Source: Mercenaria mercenaria
Taxonomy: Eukaryota; Mollusca; Bivalvia; Venerida; Veneridae
Length of the DNA stretch: 64,000 nt
NCBI RefSeq assembly: GCF_021730395.1
Contig: NC_069362.1
Location: 66,171,501-66,235,500, forward strand
Direction: 5' to 3'
The translations under genes were made by a program, and so were the position numbers. Positions 1 to 12,900 of this stretch are shown here, piece after piece; within the stretch, counting starts at the first letter, position 1; each line of letters opens with the position of its first letter. The notes below the pieces were generated by a model. It was given only the letters and a program-made list of their open reading frames with translations. It was not told the DNA's origin and did not search any database.

Positions 1-110
1 CCGCAGATATATTCATACGGCGGTGCACATGGAACCTTCTATAATACACAGAGTGCAATTCCATGAAAAGCAGCGTATATGGCTTACGAAAATAAAACTA
101 ATCTTATAAA
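1..110 (+). repeat. Dispersed repeat, copy 1 (partner at 18618-18705)
   Basis: The start of the window shares a gapped match with 18618-18705: GCAGATRTATTCATA, then ATACACAGAGTGCAAT, then AAAGCRGCGTAT, in the same order and strand. Two diverged copies of one interspersed repeat of unknown class. The copy may begin before the window. Confidence 0.5.
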
Positions 111-400
111 CAATACACTTATTCAAATATAATATTATATCAGTTCCCTTAATATAGTATATACTGTCTTTCATGTGCTATAGAAGTATCTTGGCATGTA
201 CTCCAAACCTTAGGTTTCCTCTTTTGTCTTCATGTTTACGCAGTGCTCTAAAATATTGTCTGACTGTTCTACTTTAATGACAACTTCATTTGCTGTAACG
301 TTCGAACATGTAAACGGACGGTTACACATGCAGATTTGATAAGCGATTGTTATGTAGGGTAAATAATCAAGGTAATTTAGTCGACCTACATTGTTTCAAC

Positions 401-2367
401 ATGGAGATATGTAAAGATATTATCAGATTTTACTTAATATATCTGTTAATTCATAATTCTAGTGAATTACTCCTAGGACATAAGGACTACCAGAATTTTA
501 CAAAGTCTCCAAGAAATGTTATGATCACAACTGAAAATGAGGATTCGATGTGTTGCACGCGCGGGCAATGGGAAGCGAACGCTTTCTTAAATGTGGAAGC
601 TACGATGTCAATAAATAACGATACACTGTACGTCTTCTACAGTTGCCTACGATGAAGTAAACAAACGGGCGTATGTCAATTACCAGCTAACGACATTTTC
701 TCCTGTGATACCTACACATTACCGTTTAAAAACAACAAAGATTTTTGATTTTGCAAAGGTCTGTATGGGCAGCTGTGTTGTTGTTGTTTTGTTGTCGTTG
801 TTGTTGTTGTTGTTTTGAATGCGGACTTATTTCCTGTTTCTATAAGCCTTCTGTCCTTGTTTGTAAAATATGATAATTTTCGTGGACTTCATCAACGTCA
901 CATCAGTTATGCATTATCCGTTTTATAGGAAGGTTCTTATTCGGGTGTTTTAACATATTGAAATTATAAAGTGATAAATTGCAAAAAAAACGGAGTATAT
1001 ATTTTTCTGATTCAGGGAATAACGTACGAAATTGACGAACATGGTAAATGTACGAAAGAAAGCAGCCAACAAACACTACAGATAGTTTGTGTTCCACGTA
1101 AGTCATTCGTTGATAATTATTTTCAAGATACTTTATACTACTCCGTATCTATTTGATATTTTATCAGAAGTTTCCTGTTGTCTGTCTACGTTCATCTCAG
1201 AATGGCAATGAAATATACATGTATATTTCTGAAAATTAATTGCCCATTGACTGTAAATGTGATGTTTTAAACTTCGGGACAATCAGCTTGAAACAGACAG
1301 GAAAGCAAATGTCAGATATACATTTACTTCCAAGCAAAAATATCGTCCCCCATATGTCACGTATCTGATAGCTGAACCATCTTTATGAATTCGATACGTA
1401 TCATTCATGTGGCATTTTTCTATCTTCTTTTACCTGCTTGGAAATTGATTTTTTTACTAAAGGGTAACTTGCCTCAGAACTAAAATACTGTGCAATAATT
1501 TGCTATAGATACACCAACGAATAATTTATTTAGAGACCTTCAATATATATGTAGTAATGCTTGACATATTTAAAGTCAATGTGTTTGTTTAAATATTATT
1601 TAAATCTGCCTTCAACTCATGAACACGATATTTTGCATCTAGTGTTTCCCTGGCGAAGGATATTCCAATAAAGATATGAGGTTTTCCACCGATTTTCTTG
1701 TTTCCCTGGCCGAGACGGCTAGATGTTTTGATACATAAAGCAATTATTTATAAATGTTTATTAGACGCTTCTATTTTGACAGAAAGTGCAAACCAGCTGT
1801 CTCAAGGTGTGTTTGGAGGTGAAACCGCTTCAACGTACCAGTTTTCAAAGAGAGATTTCTTAGAAGAAGTAACCACAGTTACAATACTTCAAAATGGTAT
1901 ACTATTATCTTGTTTTACTTAAGGAAATGATAATATGCAAGTATAAATGATTTCTATTGTACAAAATGCTCCTGGAATATGAAGCACAATTGTGTTAGGA
2001 CATTATCGTAGCAACGTAAAATCAGGGATGTATATGCTGCATTAATGACTTTGCCCTGTTCATGAACATTTACCTTCTTCTAACAATTTCATAATTATCC
2101 ATGATACAAAAATTAAACGTTTGCGTTAGCAAACCTGTATAAGTAAACAAAATGTTGAAATGTGCAGAAATATTTGCTCATTAATTACATTATCCTCCTT
2201 TTACCTCCTGTTACCTTTCAGGAAGTTACTGTGAGACTGTTTCCTTGTCTTACGCCTTTTTCTCCGACGACCCTGATACACTAGGAGGGACAGTGTACGA
2301 TGTTGATGTTGTCGATCTCTCTCATGGAATCAAAGACCCGTCAATTTTTGTGCCACCAAAATCTTGA
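401..2367 (+). CDS. EPDR: Ependymin-related protein (EPDR), four coding exons, one apparent frame slip
   Basis: Exons read as 401-758, 1016-1097, 1765-1896 and 2222-2367 (stop TGA at 2365). All introns are GT-AG and the phases match (0, 1, 1). The ATG at 401 opens a hydrophobic signal-like stretch (IIRFYLIYLLI), followed by CCTRGQWEA, the cysteine/QWE start typical of ependymin-related proteins. Next come YDEVNKRAYV, GITYEIDEHGKC and, near the end, GIKDPSIFVPP, which matches the GIKDPSVFTPP block of mammalian EPDR1. The family is secreted or lysosomal with a lipid-binding-type fold; its exact role in molluscs is unknown. Within exon 1 the frame moves by one base between about 620 and 647, because CCTRGQWE and YDEVNKR lie in different frames. 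No plausible intron explains this, so it is a sequencing indel or a broken allele. Two N-glycosylation sequons (NSS, NFT) precede the domain. The signal peptide start is the least certain part. Confidence 0.86.
776..816 (+). repeat. GTT microsatellite in EPDR intron 1
   Basis: Imperfect run of GTT/TTG triplets just inside the first EPDR intron. Confidence 0.8.
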
Positions 2368-2411
2368 GATACTTAGATAAATTGTTCATTTCGTTATATA
2401 ATTAGCCGAAA

Positions 2412-2417
2412 ATTAAA
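2412..2417 (+). promoter_or_regulatory. Candidate polyadenylation signal of the EPDR gene
   Basis: ATTAAA, the common variant hexamer, lies about 45 bases after the EPDR stop codon. It is the first such hexamer downstream. The assignment rests on position only and would imply a very short 3' UTR. Confidence 0.35.
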
Positions 2418-2862
2418 CTGATCCATCCCTAAGCTACGCCGACTACCTGTCTTACAGATCGACATTGGTTGATTCACCTGCAAGAATGCAGCAACTTATT
2501 TACCTTTCAACTGCTGCACATTACGTATAGTTGATGATAAAGTTAAATGAACATGTAAAATAGCTAACAAATACATGTTTAGCTGAGCAAGTATCTAGTG
2601 GTAGTGTGGCCTTTGTTCGGGATATGGCGTGTGGTGTATGCGTCTTTAACTGATTGTGCCTAGCAACATAAACATTTATCTAGGTGGTGAACAACAGCAG
2701 CAAGTAACCATTGGTCACGTGAAAATATGTTATATTGATAACAGAGTTTTATAAGATTGACCTCTAATTGTAACCTTCGCCTGGTGGTGGGGAACCCATG
2801 GAATACATAATCTTATAAAATAATTTGTCCCGATTTATATCACACTTAGTACCCGACTATTA

Positions 2863-2973
2863 AAAGGCGCTACATGACTGCTTATTCCGAACTAATCTCA
2901 AAGGCGCTACATGACTGCTTATTCCGAACTAATCTCAAAGGCGCTACATGACTGCTTATTCCGAACTAATCTC
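2863..2973 (+). repeat. 37-bp tandem repeat, three near-identical copies
   Basis: Three head-to-tail copies of a 37-bp unit beginning AAAGGCGCTACATGACTGC. The GGCGCT core resembles the AAAGGCGCTTCACAT segment of the dispersed repeat at 19145-19320, so this may be a locally amplified fragment of that family. Near identity of the copies suggests recent amplification. Confidence 0.85.
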
Positions 2974-3914
2974 TAATTTGCCTACGAGCTACGGCTCAAA
3001 GAACATGATAATCCATATGGATTTGGTTCTTTCAAGTCGGCAATTTTTTTCATTTGTACAAGTTTAAATACTTCGGTTTATTTTAGTTGTTCGCATGGAT
3101 TATATTTGAATCATTGTCGAGTGTTTCCTGGTAAAACAGTTCTTGTATCATATGAGAAGGCATGCTCGTAGCCCAAGTGAGCACGCGATATACGGGATGA
3201 GCGGTTGAAACCTTAGTCACTAGACCAACGCTTCACTTCAATTCAGTATAAGGATATAAAAGGGAAAATAAAGCATTTAATCACGGCATTAATAATGAGG
3301 TAACGGTCATTGCGCTTGCACACATTTACTGACAATTTGTGCACATATAATTTTGAAAAAAGAATCTCGTTTCATAACACATACATAGGAGACATCGAAT
3401 GATTATAACAACTAAACTTCACAGAACCGCTCTGTAAAAACTATCAAGAAATTGGAAAACGTTTATTCCTGGTTGTTCAGAGGATTAAACAATTATTTTA
3501 CCGTAATCATTAAACAATAATATTAATGCAGTGATAACAGACCGTTAATATTCTTGCGTTAAGTATCAACACAATAACTGAAAAAAATTGGCCCGGGAAT
3601 ACATCATCGTATGGAGACAGACAGTATATTTAAACATTATTTATTTTATGTTTTTCGGTGGTTTATCGAAATATAACGGTGAATTATATCCTGATAAACT
3701 CACTGGCCACTCAGTGAAAATTATCAAATCTGATACCCGGATTAACGTCAAAAAGTTTACCGAGCGTACTGAAAGCCGGAAACAATATGACGATGACGTC
3801 GTTAAAATGACGTCATCTTTGCGATGCTTCCTGATAAAATTTCCCGCAAATTTCGACATTTTATTGAAATAAACACAACAAAAGTAGAGTTTTAGACATA
3901 AAATAAACAGAAAA
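2974..3914. other. Intergenic, no gene seen
   Basis: AT-rich DNA with stops in all frames beyond short chance ORFs. An open stretch at 3588-3872 has no recognisable motif and starts on a non-ATG codon. Nothing else is supported. Confidence 0.5.
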
Positions 3915-4063
3915 ATTGTTGGTATCGATGTAATATCACGGTAATTTCACTCGTGAACACCAAAAGTTGTTATTTTCACTCGTGGCTGCGCCACTCGTGA
4001 AAATATCACTTTTGGTGCCCACTCGGTGAAATTATAACGTGATATTACACCGAAACCAACAAT
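3915..4063. mobile_element. Foldback (palindromic) MITE-like element
   Basis: Two arms of about 70 bases pair imperfectly around a short TGCG centre. The left arm runs ATTGTTGG...GTAATATCACG...TTTCACTCGTG, and the right arm is its reverse complement ending CCAACAAT. The sequence could form one long hairpin. It has no coding content, and no target-site duplication is obvious. Confidence 0.75.
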
Positions 4064-4439
4064 TATCCTCTATATACTCCCCGATTTTACGAGCAAAATT
4101 TATGATAAAAAAGAAGATATTCTAGGTAGTTCCCCACGTTCGTTTTATAAACGAAAGTATGTCGTAGTTCCATTTAGAATCTATCCCGAGAACATAAAAA
4201 TAAACCCTGCTTATAAATCTCACCTCGTGTGTTCATTTATAAATCATTGCAACATACCTTTCTGTCTAAAGATAAAGTTGATGACAATAACTAAATATTG
4301 CCTCCAAATCGCTCTCCTAAATCATGCAAAAATATCTCAAAACTAGAAGATGTTTTTGAAGAAGAGCACGTCTCCCCTAAAGCATAGTAGTAACAGGCAA
4401 GAAGTCAATAGAGGACAGGAGCGGAAGTCAAAGAGACAG

Positions 4440-5155
4440 TGATGGTTGGCTTAGTAACAGAAAAGCAATAGGGATCACCTACTCGGCATGTCCGATCATC
4501 TCATGAAGTTTCAACGTTCTGGATTAAGTGCTTCTCAAGTAATGGACTGGAAACGGTTTTCCATGTTCTGGCCATTGTGACCTTGACCTCTGAAAGGATG
4601 GCCTCAAGATCAATAGGGGTCAGCTACTACGCATGTCCAATTGGTTCTCAAGTTATGAATCGGGAAAGGTTTCCCATTCTCTGCCCCCTGTGACCTTGAC
4701 CTTTGATCGAGGGATCCCAAAATCAAATGGGGTCATATTGCATTTCCAACCATCTTATGAAGTCTCAATATACTAGGTCAAGTACTTATCAAGTTATTGA
4801 TCGGAAACGGTTTTCCATGTTTTGGCCCCTGTGACCTTGACCTTTGATTGAGCAACTCCAAAGCAACAGGGGTCATCTATTCTGTAAGTCCCATAATCCT
4901 ATGAAGTTTAAAAGTTTTGGGTCAAATTGGGAGGAGGGAGATCAAGTTATTAACGGTTTTCCATCTTCTGGCCCCTGTGACATTGACATTTGATCGAGCG
5001 ACCCCAAAAACAATAAGGGTCATCTACTCTGTATGTCCAGTCATCCACTGAAGTTTCAAATGGTTCTCCATTTATTGATCGGAAATGAAGTGTGACGGAC
5101 GGACAGGGTAAAAACAATATGTCCCCACCCGCACTATGCAGGAGACATAAAAACG
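4440..5155. mobile_element. Interspersed element with about 145-bp tandem core (TGACCTTGACCT-rich)
   Basis: Four diverged units carry TGTGACCTTGACCT-type blocks at about 4576, 4690, 4831 and 4976, followed by a unique tail (GGACGGACAGG...). No coding potential. The layout (unique end, short tandem array, unique tail) matches the other tandem-core elements at 34236, 39623, 48812, 54485 and 61523. Confidence 0.65.
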
Positions 5156-6314
5156 TACATGGGGCTATACATTTTATTTGACCATACAATAGGCAAAAAT
5201 GGTAAAATGGTTATTAAAGTCTACATTGTAGAAACAAATATTCACTCACATCTCATCGAAGTTCAGATACTCCCATAGAACTTGCATGCGTTCATTTTGT
5301 TTATGAAAAATCACACGACCCCATTTGTTGTTTGCGGAGATTTTAGGTATTATCCGAAAAATCAGGGTTTGAAAAAATCTACTTTGTAGAAAATTTATTT
5401 TAGCTTTTATTTATTATCTCTCTTTTACAACTGTGTATATTTGAATGCTTAGAGCAAGTTATAGCTGAATGGGCAATGTGTATGTATTGCAGAAGTCACT
5501 TCAATCTAAGAAATGTTTTGTTTATACGTTCACTTTTTATTTGCGCCATCGCTCTTTAAGAGAAGACGCAAATAGCACCTCTAGGTGAAACAGACCTGTC
5601 TTACATGTAGTCTATGATCTGGGCAGAAAATTAAGTTACTCCGGGATTTACATAAATCATTTTGTTTCTTAAAACAGTTTGATCAACACTTCTGCGAGTA
5701 ACTGTTAGCTAATGAGCAATGACATGAAAGATGATATGCGCACAAAGATGTGTAACAGAAACTGTCATGTATCATTTTGTATCTTTATCAGCTTTCTTAA
5801 CAGTTTTTGCTTTTAGTCATGTCTAAGTAAGTGTAAGGTTATTTTGGAACGGATTATACTAATCGTATATGTTTAATGTTTGCATTTTATCCAACGTTGA
5901 AATAAATGGAAATTAAGGGAAATGATCTGGCTATAATACTGACAGGAAGGGCTTGTGCCATAATGCGCTTTTTTAGTTTTGTTTTCCTTGTAGTTTGAAA
6001 CCAACTAATTCGATATATGGTCATCTTAATCCATTAAGTGGTGGGAAAGACTTCTGAAATATTTTCATATGTACAAAATTATTGAACCGCACATTTATAC
6101 TAATAGACAGAGTAGTTGGTATAAAACTGTCTGTCACTTTCTTCGACTCTGCTATTTTCCGTGTATGACCTTATAACACTTTTAAGTTTGAGTAGCGACC
6201 AAAGTCTTAGTACAAGGTCCTTAACAGGAAACATTGCCAGACTACCTTGCCACATCCTTAGTATGAGGTACTAAACCTGAAATACTGCCAGCCCCTCGCG
6301 CAACAATCTAAAAA
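5156..6314. other. Intergenic, nothing recognised
   Basis: AT-rich sequence without an open frame of interest, RNA gene or clear repeat. Confidence 0.45.
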
Positions 6315-6523
6315 TACTGTCAAGTCATTAATATTCGTTGGGGACGTATTTTCGTGGATTTCGTGGTTGAGTCAATCCACGAAATTTAATCCTAACGAAA
6401 AAGTAAAATTCCCATTCATTTTATGTTCATAAGTTGAAACTCACGAATTAAATCTCCACGAAATTGCCATTATGACCAAAACCACGAAATTCCATGCCCA
6501 CGAAATTAAATGATTTCACAGTA
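6315..6523. mobile_element. MITE-like element with repeated CACGAAAT motif
   Basis: The ends are imperfect inverted repeats (TACTGTCAAGTCATTAATATTCGT... and ...CGAAATTAAATGATTTCACAGTA). The interior has many CACGAAAT/ATTTCGTG words in both orientations. There is no coding sequence. Confidence 0.65.
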
Positions 6524-6852
6524 AGGTGTTATCATCTTAGCAAACGGAACTTAACGGGAATATTGCCAGTCCGCGCCACAATCTTATCATAAGGAACTCA
6601 AGTGGAAATATTGCCAGTAGCCAGGCTACCTTAGCACAAGGAACTAAAGTAGAAAAATGTAGGTCCTTCGTGCCAATGCCGATACAAATGATTGTCTCGG
6701 AAACAAGCTGTACATGCGTGTAGTGAACACTGAACTTCTGTAAGCGAATCTTCTCTTTTGGACGGTCATGTTTACTGGATGATCGATGCAGTATGTCAGC
6801 CATCTAAAGGAAACACGGGTGTAAATTTAATTCTTTAGGTTCGCCTATTGTA

Positions 6853-6858
6853 TTTATT
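6853..6858 (-). promoter_or_regulatory. Candidate polyadenylation signal of the DSL-mucin gene
   Basis: AATAAA on the minus strand, about 130 bases past the stop codon at 6987-6989. Assigned by position and canonical hexamer. Confidence 0.45.
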
Positions 6859-6986
6859 ATACGGGGCTAGTAGAACATAGCCGTATGTAAACTAGTTTCA
6901 TGTTATGTGAGATTGATTCTATTTTCCATCAGTTATTGCCGTATTGGCAGCACAAGTTGAACAAACAAACGAATGAAAGTAACAGA

Positions 6987-9900
6987 TTATGACTCCGATT
7001 CATTATGCGCAGTTCCATATGTAGGATTGTCTATTCCAATCTGCCTGTTACCCGGAGTTGAACAGTTTACGGTAGGTATTTGGTCCAGTCGCAGATGTAG
7101 ACTCCCACTCACTGGGATATGGCTATCGTCTGTCAATATGTCATCATCAAACATAGGACTGAATGGCTGTTGTCTGCAAAAGTAATAGTGTATATCAACA
7201 TCCACAACGCTTTGTTGACTTATGTAAATTTGTCTACCGCCATGCTCACTTCTCAACTACCAACATGCTCATTTCATGACTACCGCCATGCTCACTTCTC
7301 AACAACGAATATGCTCTTTTCATGACTACCGCCATGCTCATTTCTCAACTAACAACATGCTCTTTTCATGACTACTGCCAAGCTCACTTCTCAACTACCA
7401 ACATGCTCATTTCATGACTAACCCCATGCTCACTTAATGACTACCGCCATTCTCACTCCATGAATACCGACATGCTCATTTAAGTTCTACCGATATGCTC
7501 TTTTTATGATAACCGTCATGCTCATTTCATGATTACCGCCATTCTTACTTCAATTCTACCGTGATTTTCAATTCAAGTCTACCGCCATGCTCACTTCATG
7601 ACTATCGTCATGCCCATTTAAAGGCTATCGATATGCTCATTTCATGTCTAAACTCATGCTTATTTCATGACTATCGTCATGCTTATTTAAGGTCTACCGA
7701 TATGCTCATTTCATGTCTACCGCCATGCACTTCATAACTACCACCATGCTCATTTCAAATCCACCGTCATGCTCACTTCATGACTACCACCATGCTCACC
7801 AAATATCTACCGATATGCTCATTTCATGTCTACCGCCATGCAATTCATAACTACCGCCATGCTCATTTCAAGTCCACCACCATGCTCACTTCATGACTAC
7901 CGCTATGCTCACCTCATGTCTATCGACATGCTTATCCCATGTCTACCAACATGCTCAAATTAGGCCCACTTACATACTTCAGGCCTACCAACATGTTCAC
8001 TTTATGTCTACCGACATGCTCACTTCAGACCTACTAACATGCCAACTTCAGGCCTACCGGCATGCTCACTTCATGTCTACCGCCATGCTCATTTCAGGCC
8101 TGCCAACATGGCCACTTCATGCAAACCAACAGACTCACTTTCATGTCTTTCGCCATGCTCACTTCATGACTTCTGACATGCTCATTTCATGTCTACCGAC
8201 ATACTAGCTTCATGTTTGCTTGGATGCGCACAGGTCTATCGGTATGCTCAATTCATTCCAACCGACATGCTCACTTCATGTCTACCGTCATGCTCATTTC
8301 AGGCCTGCCAACATAGCCACTTCATGCCAACCGACAGACTCACTTCATGTCTACCGACACGCTTATTTCATGTCTTCCGCCATGCTCACTTCATAACTAC
8401 TGACATGCTCACTTCATGTCAACGAACATGCTTACTTCTTTAGTACCAGCATGCTCACTTCACGTCTACCAGCATGCTCATTTCTACGTATAATAACACC
8501 AGAAAACCTTTTCAGTTTAGTTTATCATTTTCTGAGCGTGATTTCAACTAAATTAATGGTACAGGAAAAAATATTACCATTTTCATTCCGAAAAAATAAA
8601 ATATATATAGACTAAAAGCTGAAGATGAAATATCGAAATCAGACAAAATTGAATACTGACATAGAGTATAAAAGAAAAGTATGGTTATAATACCTTCTTT
8701 TGAGAACAAGAAATATTGCCAAAATCCCTATAATGAATATTACACCTCCTGTTATTCCAAGTGCCACAGGTATAGTGTTGCTCTGTTGGAGAAAAATAAC
8801 AATATGAATAGCAACAACTTACAACAATAGTACATACTTCAATAATTAACTGCTGTCATAGTTTTTGTTTCAATCAATTTGCCCGCTTTTATTCGAGGGG
8901 ATCATAAGAAGCTAACATAAGCTGGACTATTTACTTTATAGTAAAACTTCTTCTATTTATTGTTATTATTATCAAAATCACTTTAAATGAAATAGTCAGG
9001 TTTACCTTGTTATCATCCGTTGGGTTCACAACTTTTCCAACTTGTCCACTCACTTCTCCTGGTGATGTCGTTGAAAGCATTTTGTTTGACTTTGTTGTGG
9101 GTAGTTCTGGTCGCAATGTTGTCGATGATGTGATTATTTTTGTTGTCACACTTGTTGGCGAATAAGTCGTCATCCGCTCTGATTCTGCTGTTGATGGGAC
9201 GAATGACTGTGTTATCAACGCCGTACTTGATTTCTTTGACGATTGTATTATTAATTTTGTTGTCACACGTTTTAATTTCGTTGTCGATGGCGTTATTGAG
9301 ATTACTGTCGGTGATTGAGTGAATGTTGTCACACGTGTTAATATCGTTGTCGATGGCGTTATTGAGATTATTGTCGGTGATGGAGTCGATAACGTGGTTG
9401 TTTTTATTGTAGACGGTTTGTTTGATTTCATTGTTGATGATGTTGGTACCGATGGTCTTATTGGTTTCGTTATCGATAGTGTGGTTGTTTTCGTTGCCGC
9501 CGGTGTGCTTGAACTTGTTACCAACGGCGTGGTTGATTTTGTTGCCGACGGTTTGGTTGATTTTGTTGTCGACGGTGTGGTTGATTCTGTTGTCGACGGT
9601 GTAGATGATTTTGTTGTCGCAGGGTTGGTTGACTTTGTTGTCGACGGTGTGGTTAATTTTATTGTCGACGGTGTTATTGAACTTATTATCAATGACGTGG
9701 TTGATTTTGTTGTCGACGGTGTGGTTGACTTTAATGTCGACTGTGTAGTTGATTTTGTTGTTGACGGTGTTGTTGATTTTGTTGTCGACGGTGTGGTTGA
9801 CTTTGTTGTCGACGGTGTGGTTGATTTTGTTGTCGACGGTGTGATTGAACTTATTATCAATGGCGTGGTTGATTTTGTTGTCGACGGTGTGGTTGACTTT

Positions 9901-12900
9901 AATGTCGACTGTGTAGTTGATTTTGTTGTTGACGGTGTTGTTGATTTTGTTGTCGACGGTGTGGTTGACTTTGTTGTCGACGGTGTGGTTGATTTTGTTG
10001 TCGACGGTGTGATTGAACTTATTATCAATGGCGTGGTTGATTTTGTTGTCGACGGTGTGGTTGACTTTAATGTCGACTGTGTAGTTGATTTTGTTGTTGA
10101 CGGTGTTGTTGATTTTGTTGTCGACGGTGTGGTTGATTTTGTTGTCGACGGTGTGATTGAACTTATTATCAATGGCGTGGTTGATTTTGTTGTCGACGGT
10201 GTGGTTGACTTTGTTGTCGACGGTGTGGTTGACTTTGTTGTTGACGATGTGGCTGACGATGGTGTCGACGGTGTGGTTGATTTTGTTGTCGACGGTGCGG
10301 TTGACGTTGTTGACGGTGTGGTTGACTTTGTTGTTGACGATGTGGTTGACATTGTTGTCGACAGTGTGGTTGATTTTGTTGTCGACGGTGCGGTTGCCGT
10401 TGTTGACTGTGTGGTTGACTTTGTTGTTGACGATTTGGTTGACATTGTTGTCGACAGTGTGGTTGACTTTGTTGTCGACGGTGTGGTTGACTTTGTTGTC
10501 GACGGTGTGGTTGACTTCGTTGTCGACAGTGTGGTTGACTTTGTTGTCGACGGTGTGGTTGACTTTGTTGTCGATGGTGTAGTTGACTTTGTTGTCGCTG
10601 GTGTGGTTGCTTTTGTTGTCGACGGTGTGGTTGACATTGTTGTCGACGGTGTGGTTGACTTCTTTGTCGAAGGTGTGGTTGACTTTGTTGTTGACGGTTT
10701 GGTTGACTTTGTTGTCGATAGTGTGACTGACTTTGATGTTGGTGTTGTTGATGTTGATGTGGATAACGTGGTTGCTGATATTGTCGATGTTGTTAATGGT
10801 GTGGTTGGTTTTACTGTCAATGGTGTCGTGGATTTTGTTGTAGGCTCTTTTGATTTTGTTGTCTGAGTGGATTTTATTGTCGAAGACATACTGGCTACTG
10901 TCGATGAAAATGTTGATTTTTTTCCGAGATGTGTTGACGACATAGTGTTTTTTGTTATTATCGGTGTCAGTTTTGTTGTCGGTGACTGGGTTGTTTTTGT
11001 TGTTGTTTGTAAAATGTTGCATTTTGGACCTGTGTAACCTGTCAGTTAAAATACATATTGCAAAATGTACAGAACAGTTTGCTATACTTGCACAAAAAAA
11101 CACTCTTAAATACATACGTACTAATCCCCAATGATAACGTGATTCCCGCCGAAACGCGAGGACGAGTCTAATTCATGATAACTGATGTAATAGCAATTCA
11201 CAATGCCTGCACATTACTTGACAAGCAAATATTAGTGTTTCTTTCATTTTACATATCCACTGTGTATATGGCAACATAGCTCAGTTGGGTAAAATGCAGA
11301 CAACAACTGGATATAAGCATTACGTTTTATGGGTTCGAATCCTCATGGGTTTCTTTTTTTTTTTCAGATTTTTGTTTTGTTTTTCCTATTCGTTTTCATT
11401 TTTGCTTCCGTATTTTTGTTTGTTTCTTTGATGGTTTGTATTTGTATATATGTCTTTATTTACAACAAAAAAACACACAATAGTATGTTCATTATTTGTA
11501 TGGCTTAAGTGGATTCATTTAATCAATATCATCTTTGATACATAATAAACTGTCATACCGCAGTAGACACCTCTCTGTCATGAGCCCATGAAGGAATCTT
11601 TTTTTTTATGCAAAAGTGAAATAAAAGTTAAATGTCGATACTGAGTTTCGAACCCACACAGCAAAAGATCTGTTGAACACGGACAGTATGCTTTACCACT
11701 GAGCTAATTCGTAATTGGTACAAAATCTAGAAATATTTAGATTGTAACAGTTTAGAAAAATGTTGACTTCCCTATGTTCCATTTCAATCTATTTATAGAC
11801 ATGTTTGTAAATATCAAGTTATCGTTGGGGCATAGTATAGTAGTCGCAACTTGACCGCGATGGTTGACCTTAGGCTGATTATTCATATCGATTATTTCAT
11901 TATAGAAATCAAGGGTGCTTAGGGTAGCCGTATATATTTATATGGAATTAGTTTGTATATAATGCAGTTTCAAAGTATATACACTTACATTTGATCAGTT
12001 CAAACTTTCCAATACAGTAATTCATATTTACACAAACTTTTATTTCCTTTTTCTCGTGCAGATCGTGTGTTACGTACACTCCTTTTCAATAATAGGCTGT
12101 GCCTCATTATGTATTATAATACAAAGGTCAACCATCGGGGTCAAGTTGCGTCCACTTTTTTTTTTTTATATATATATATACATACAAGCGTAACAAAATA
12201 TCGGTATGATATGACATAATACGGTTTAAGTCAATTGATTGATATCAACAATATAGTGAAGCAGGATTGAGTAGATACAGACCGCTATATATAAATACTT
12301 AACACTCATGAACTCCCTTTTCAGTGTTTTGATGGTCACTTATTTTCTTGTTAGAATAAACAGAAATAAAATGTTCAATCCAAATACCGCGGTAACATTA
12401 TTATAACTGACCTGTGATTCACAAACGATTAAACTCAAACACATACCCGTGTCACATATGAGCGTTCCTTTGCTATCACAGTGTCCATTCTGTGTTGGGA
12501 TACACTGTGTCTCGCATTTCTGTCCATAATAATTTTTATCGCATCGCACAATTACATAAATCATCACACTGAAAAACGAAATAATCAAGATAGATCTACT
12601 GTTTCATATATCAAAAATAAAACAACATCAATATAAATATGCAATAGAGAAAAAAAATACAATACTACGTACATAAACTTTGAAATATGGATACCTAATT
12701 GAAAAATATGAAAATTGTGTGTGAATTTCCAGAAGTAAATAGCTATGATAAACAAGCAGGTCCTGGCAAGTTGACTGGTTGCCTAGAGATCGGTGGTTCT
12801 ACATGTTTCCATCATCACTGTGAGGGGAATCAGATGCTTTCTTTTGCTATTAATACAGAGAGATTAGTAACATAATTAATGCTCGCCAAAGCTGAGTCCC

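Noticed and set aside
7893-8443. Plus-strand open frames of MLTSCLPT type repeats
   Set aside because: Translations of the 23-bp intron minisatellite of the DSL-mucin gene.
8694-8782. Reading through the transmembrane exon to a stop about 20 codons later as the true C-terminus of the DSL-mucin protein
   Set aside because: The donor AAG|GTATTA at 8694 and the acceptor at 7173 agree in phase and yield a longer, motif-bearing tail. The read-through form remains possible as an alternative transcript.
9319-10866. A 515-residue plus-strand open frame of VVDFVVDG repeats
   Set aside because: Antisense of the mucin repeat; open only because the unit is a multiple of three without stops. No splice or start context.
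9013-11115. A 700-residue minus-strand open frame rich in NHTVDNKV, in the mucin region
   Set aside because: It is the same 24-bp array read one frame off. The frame encoding STTKSTTP joins in phase to the DSL and transmembrane exons; this one does not.
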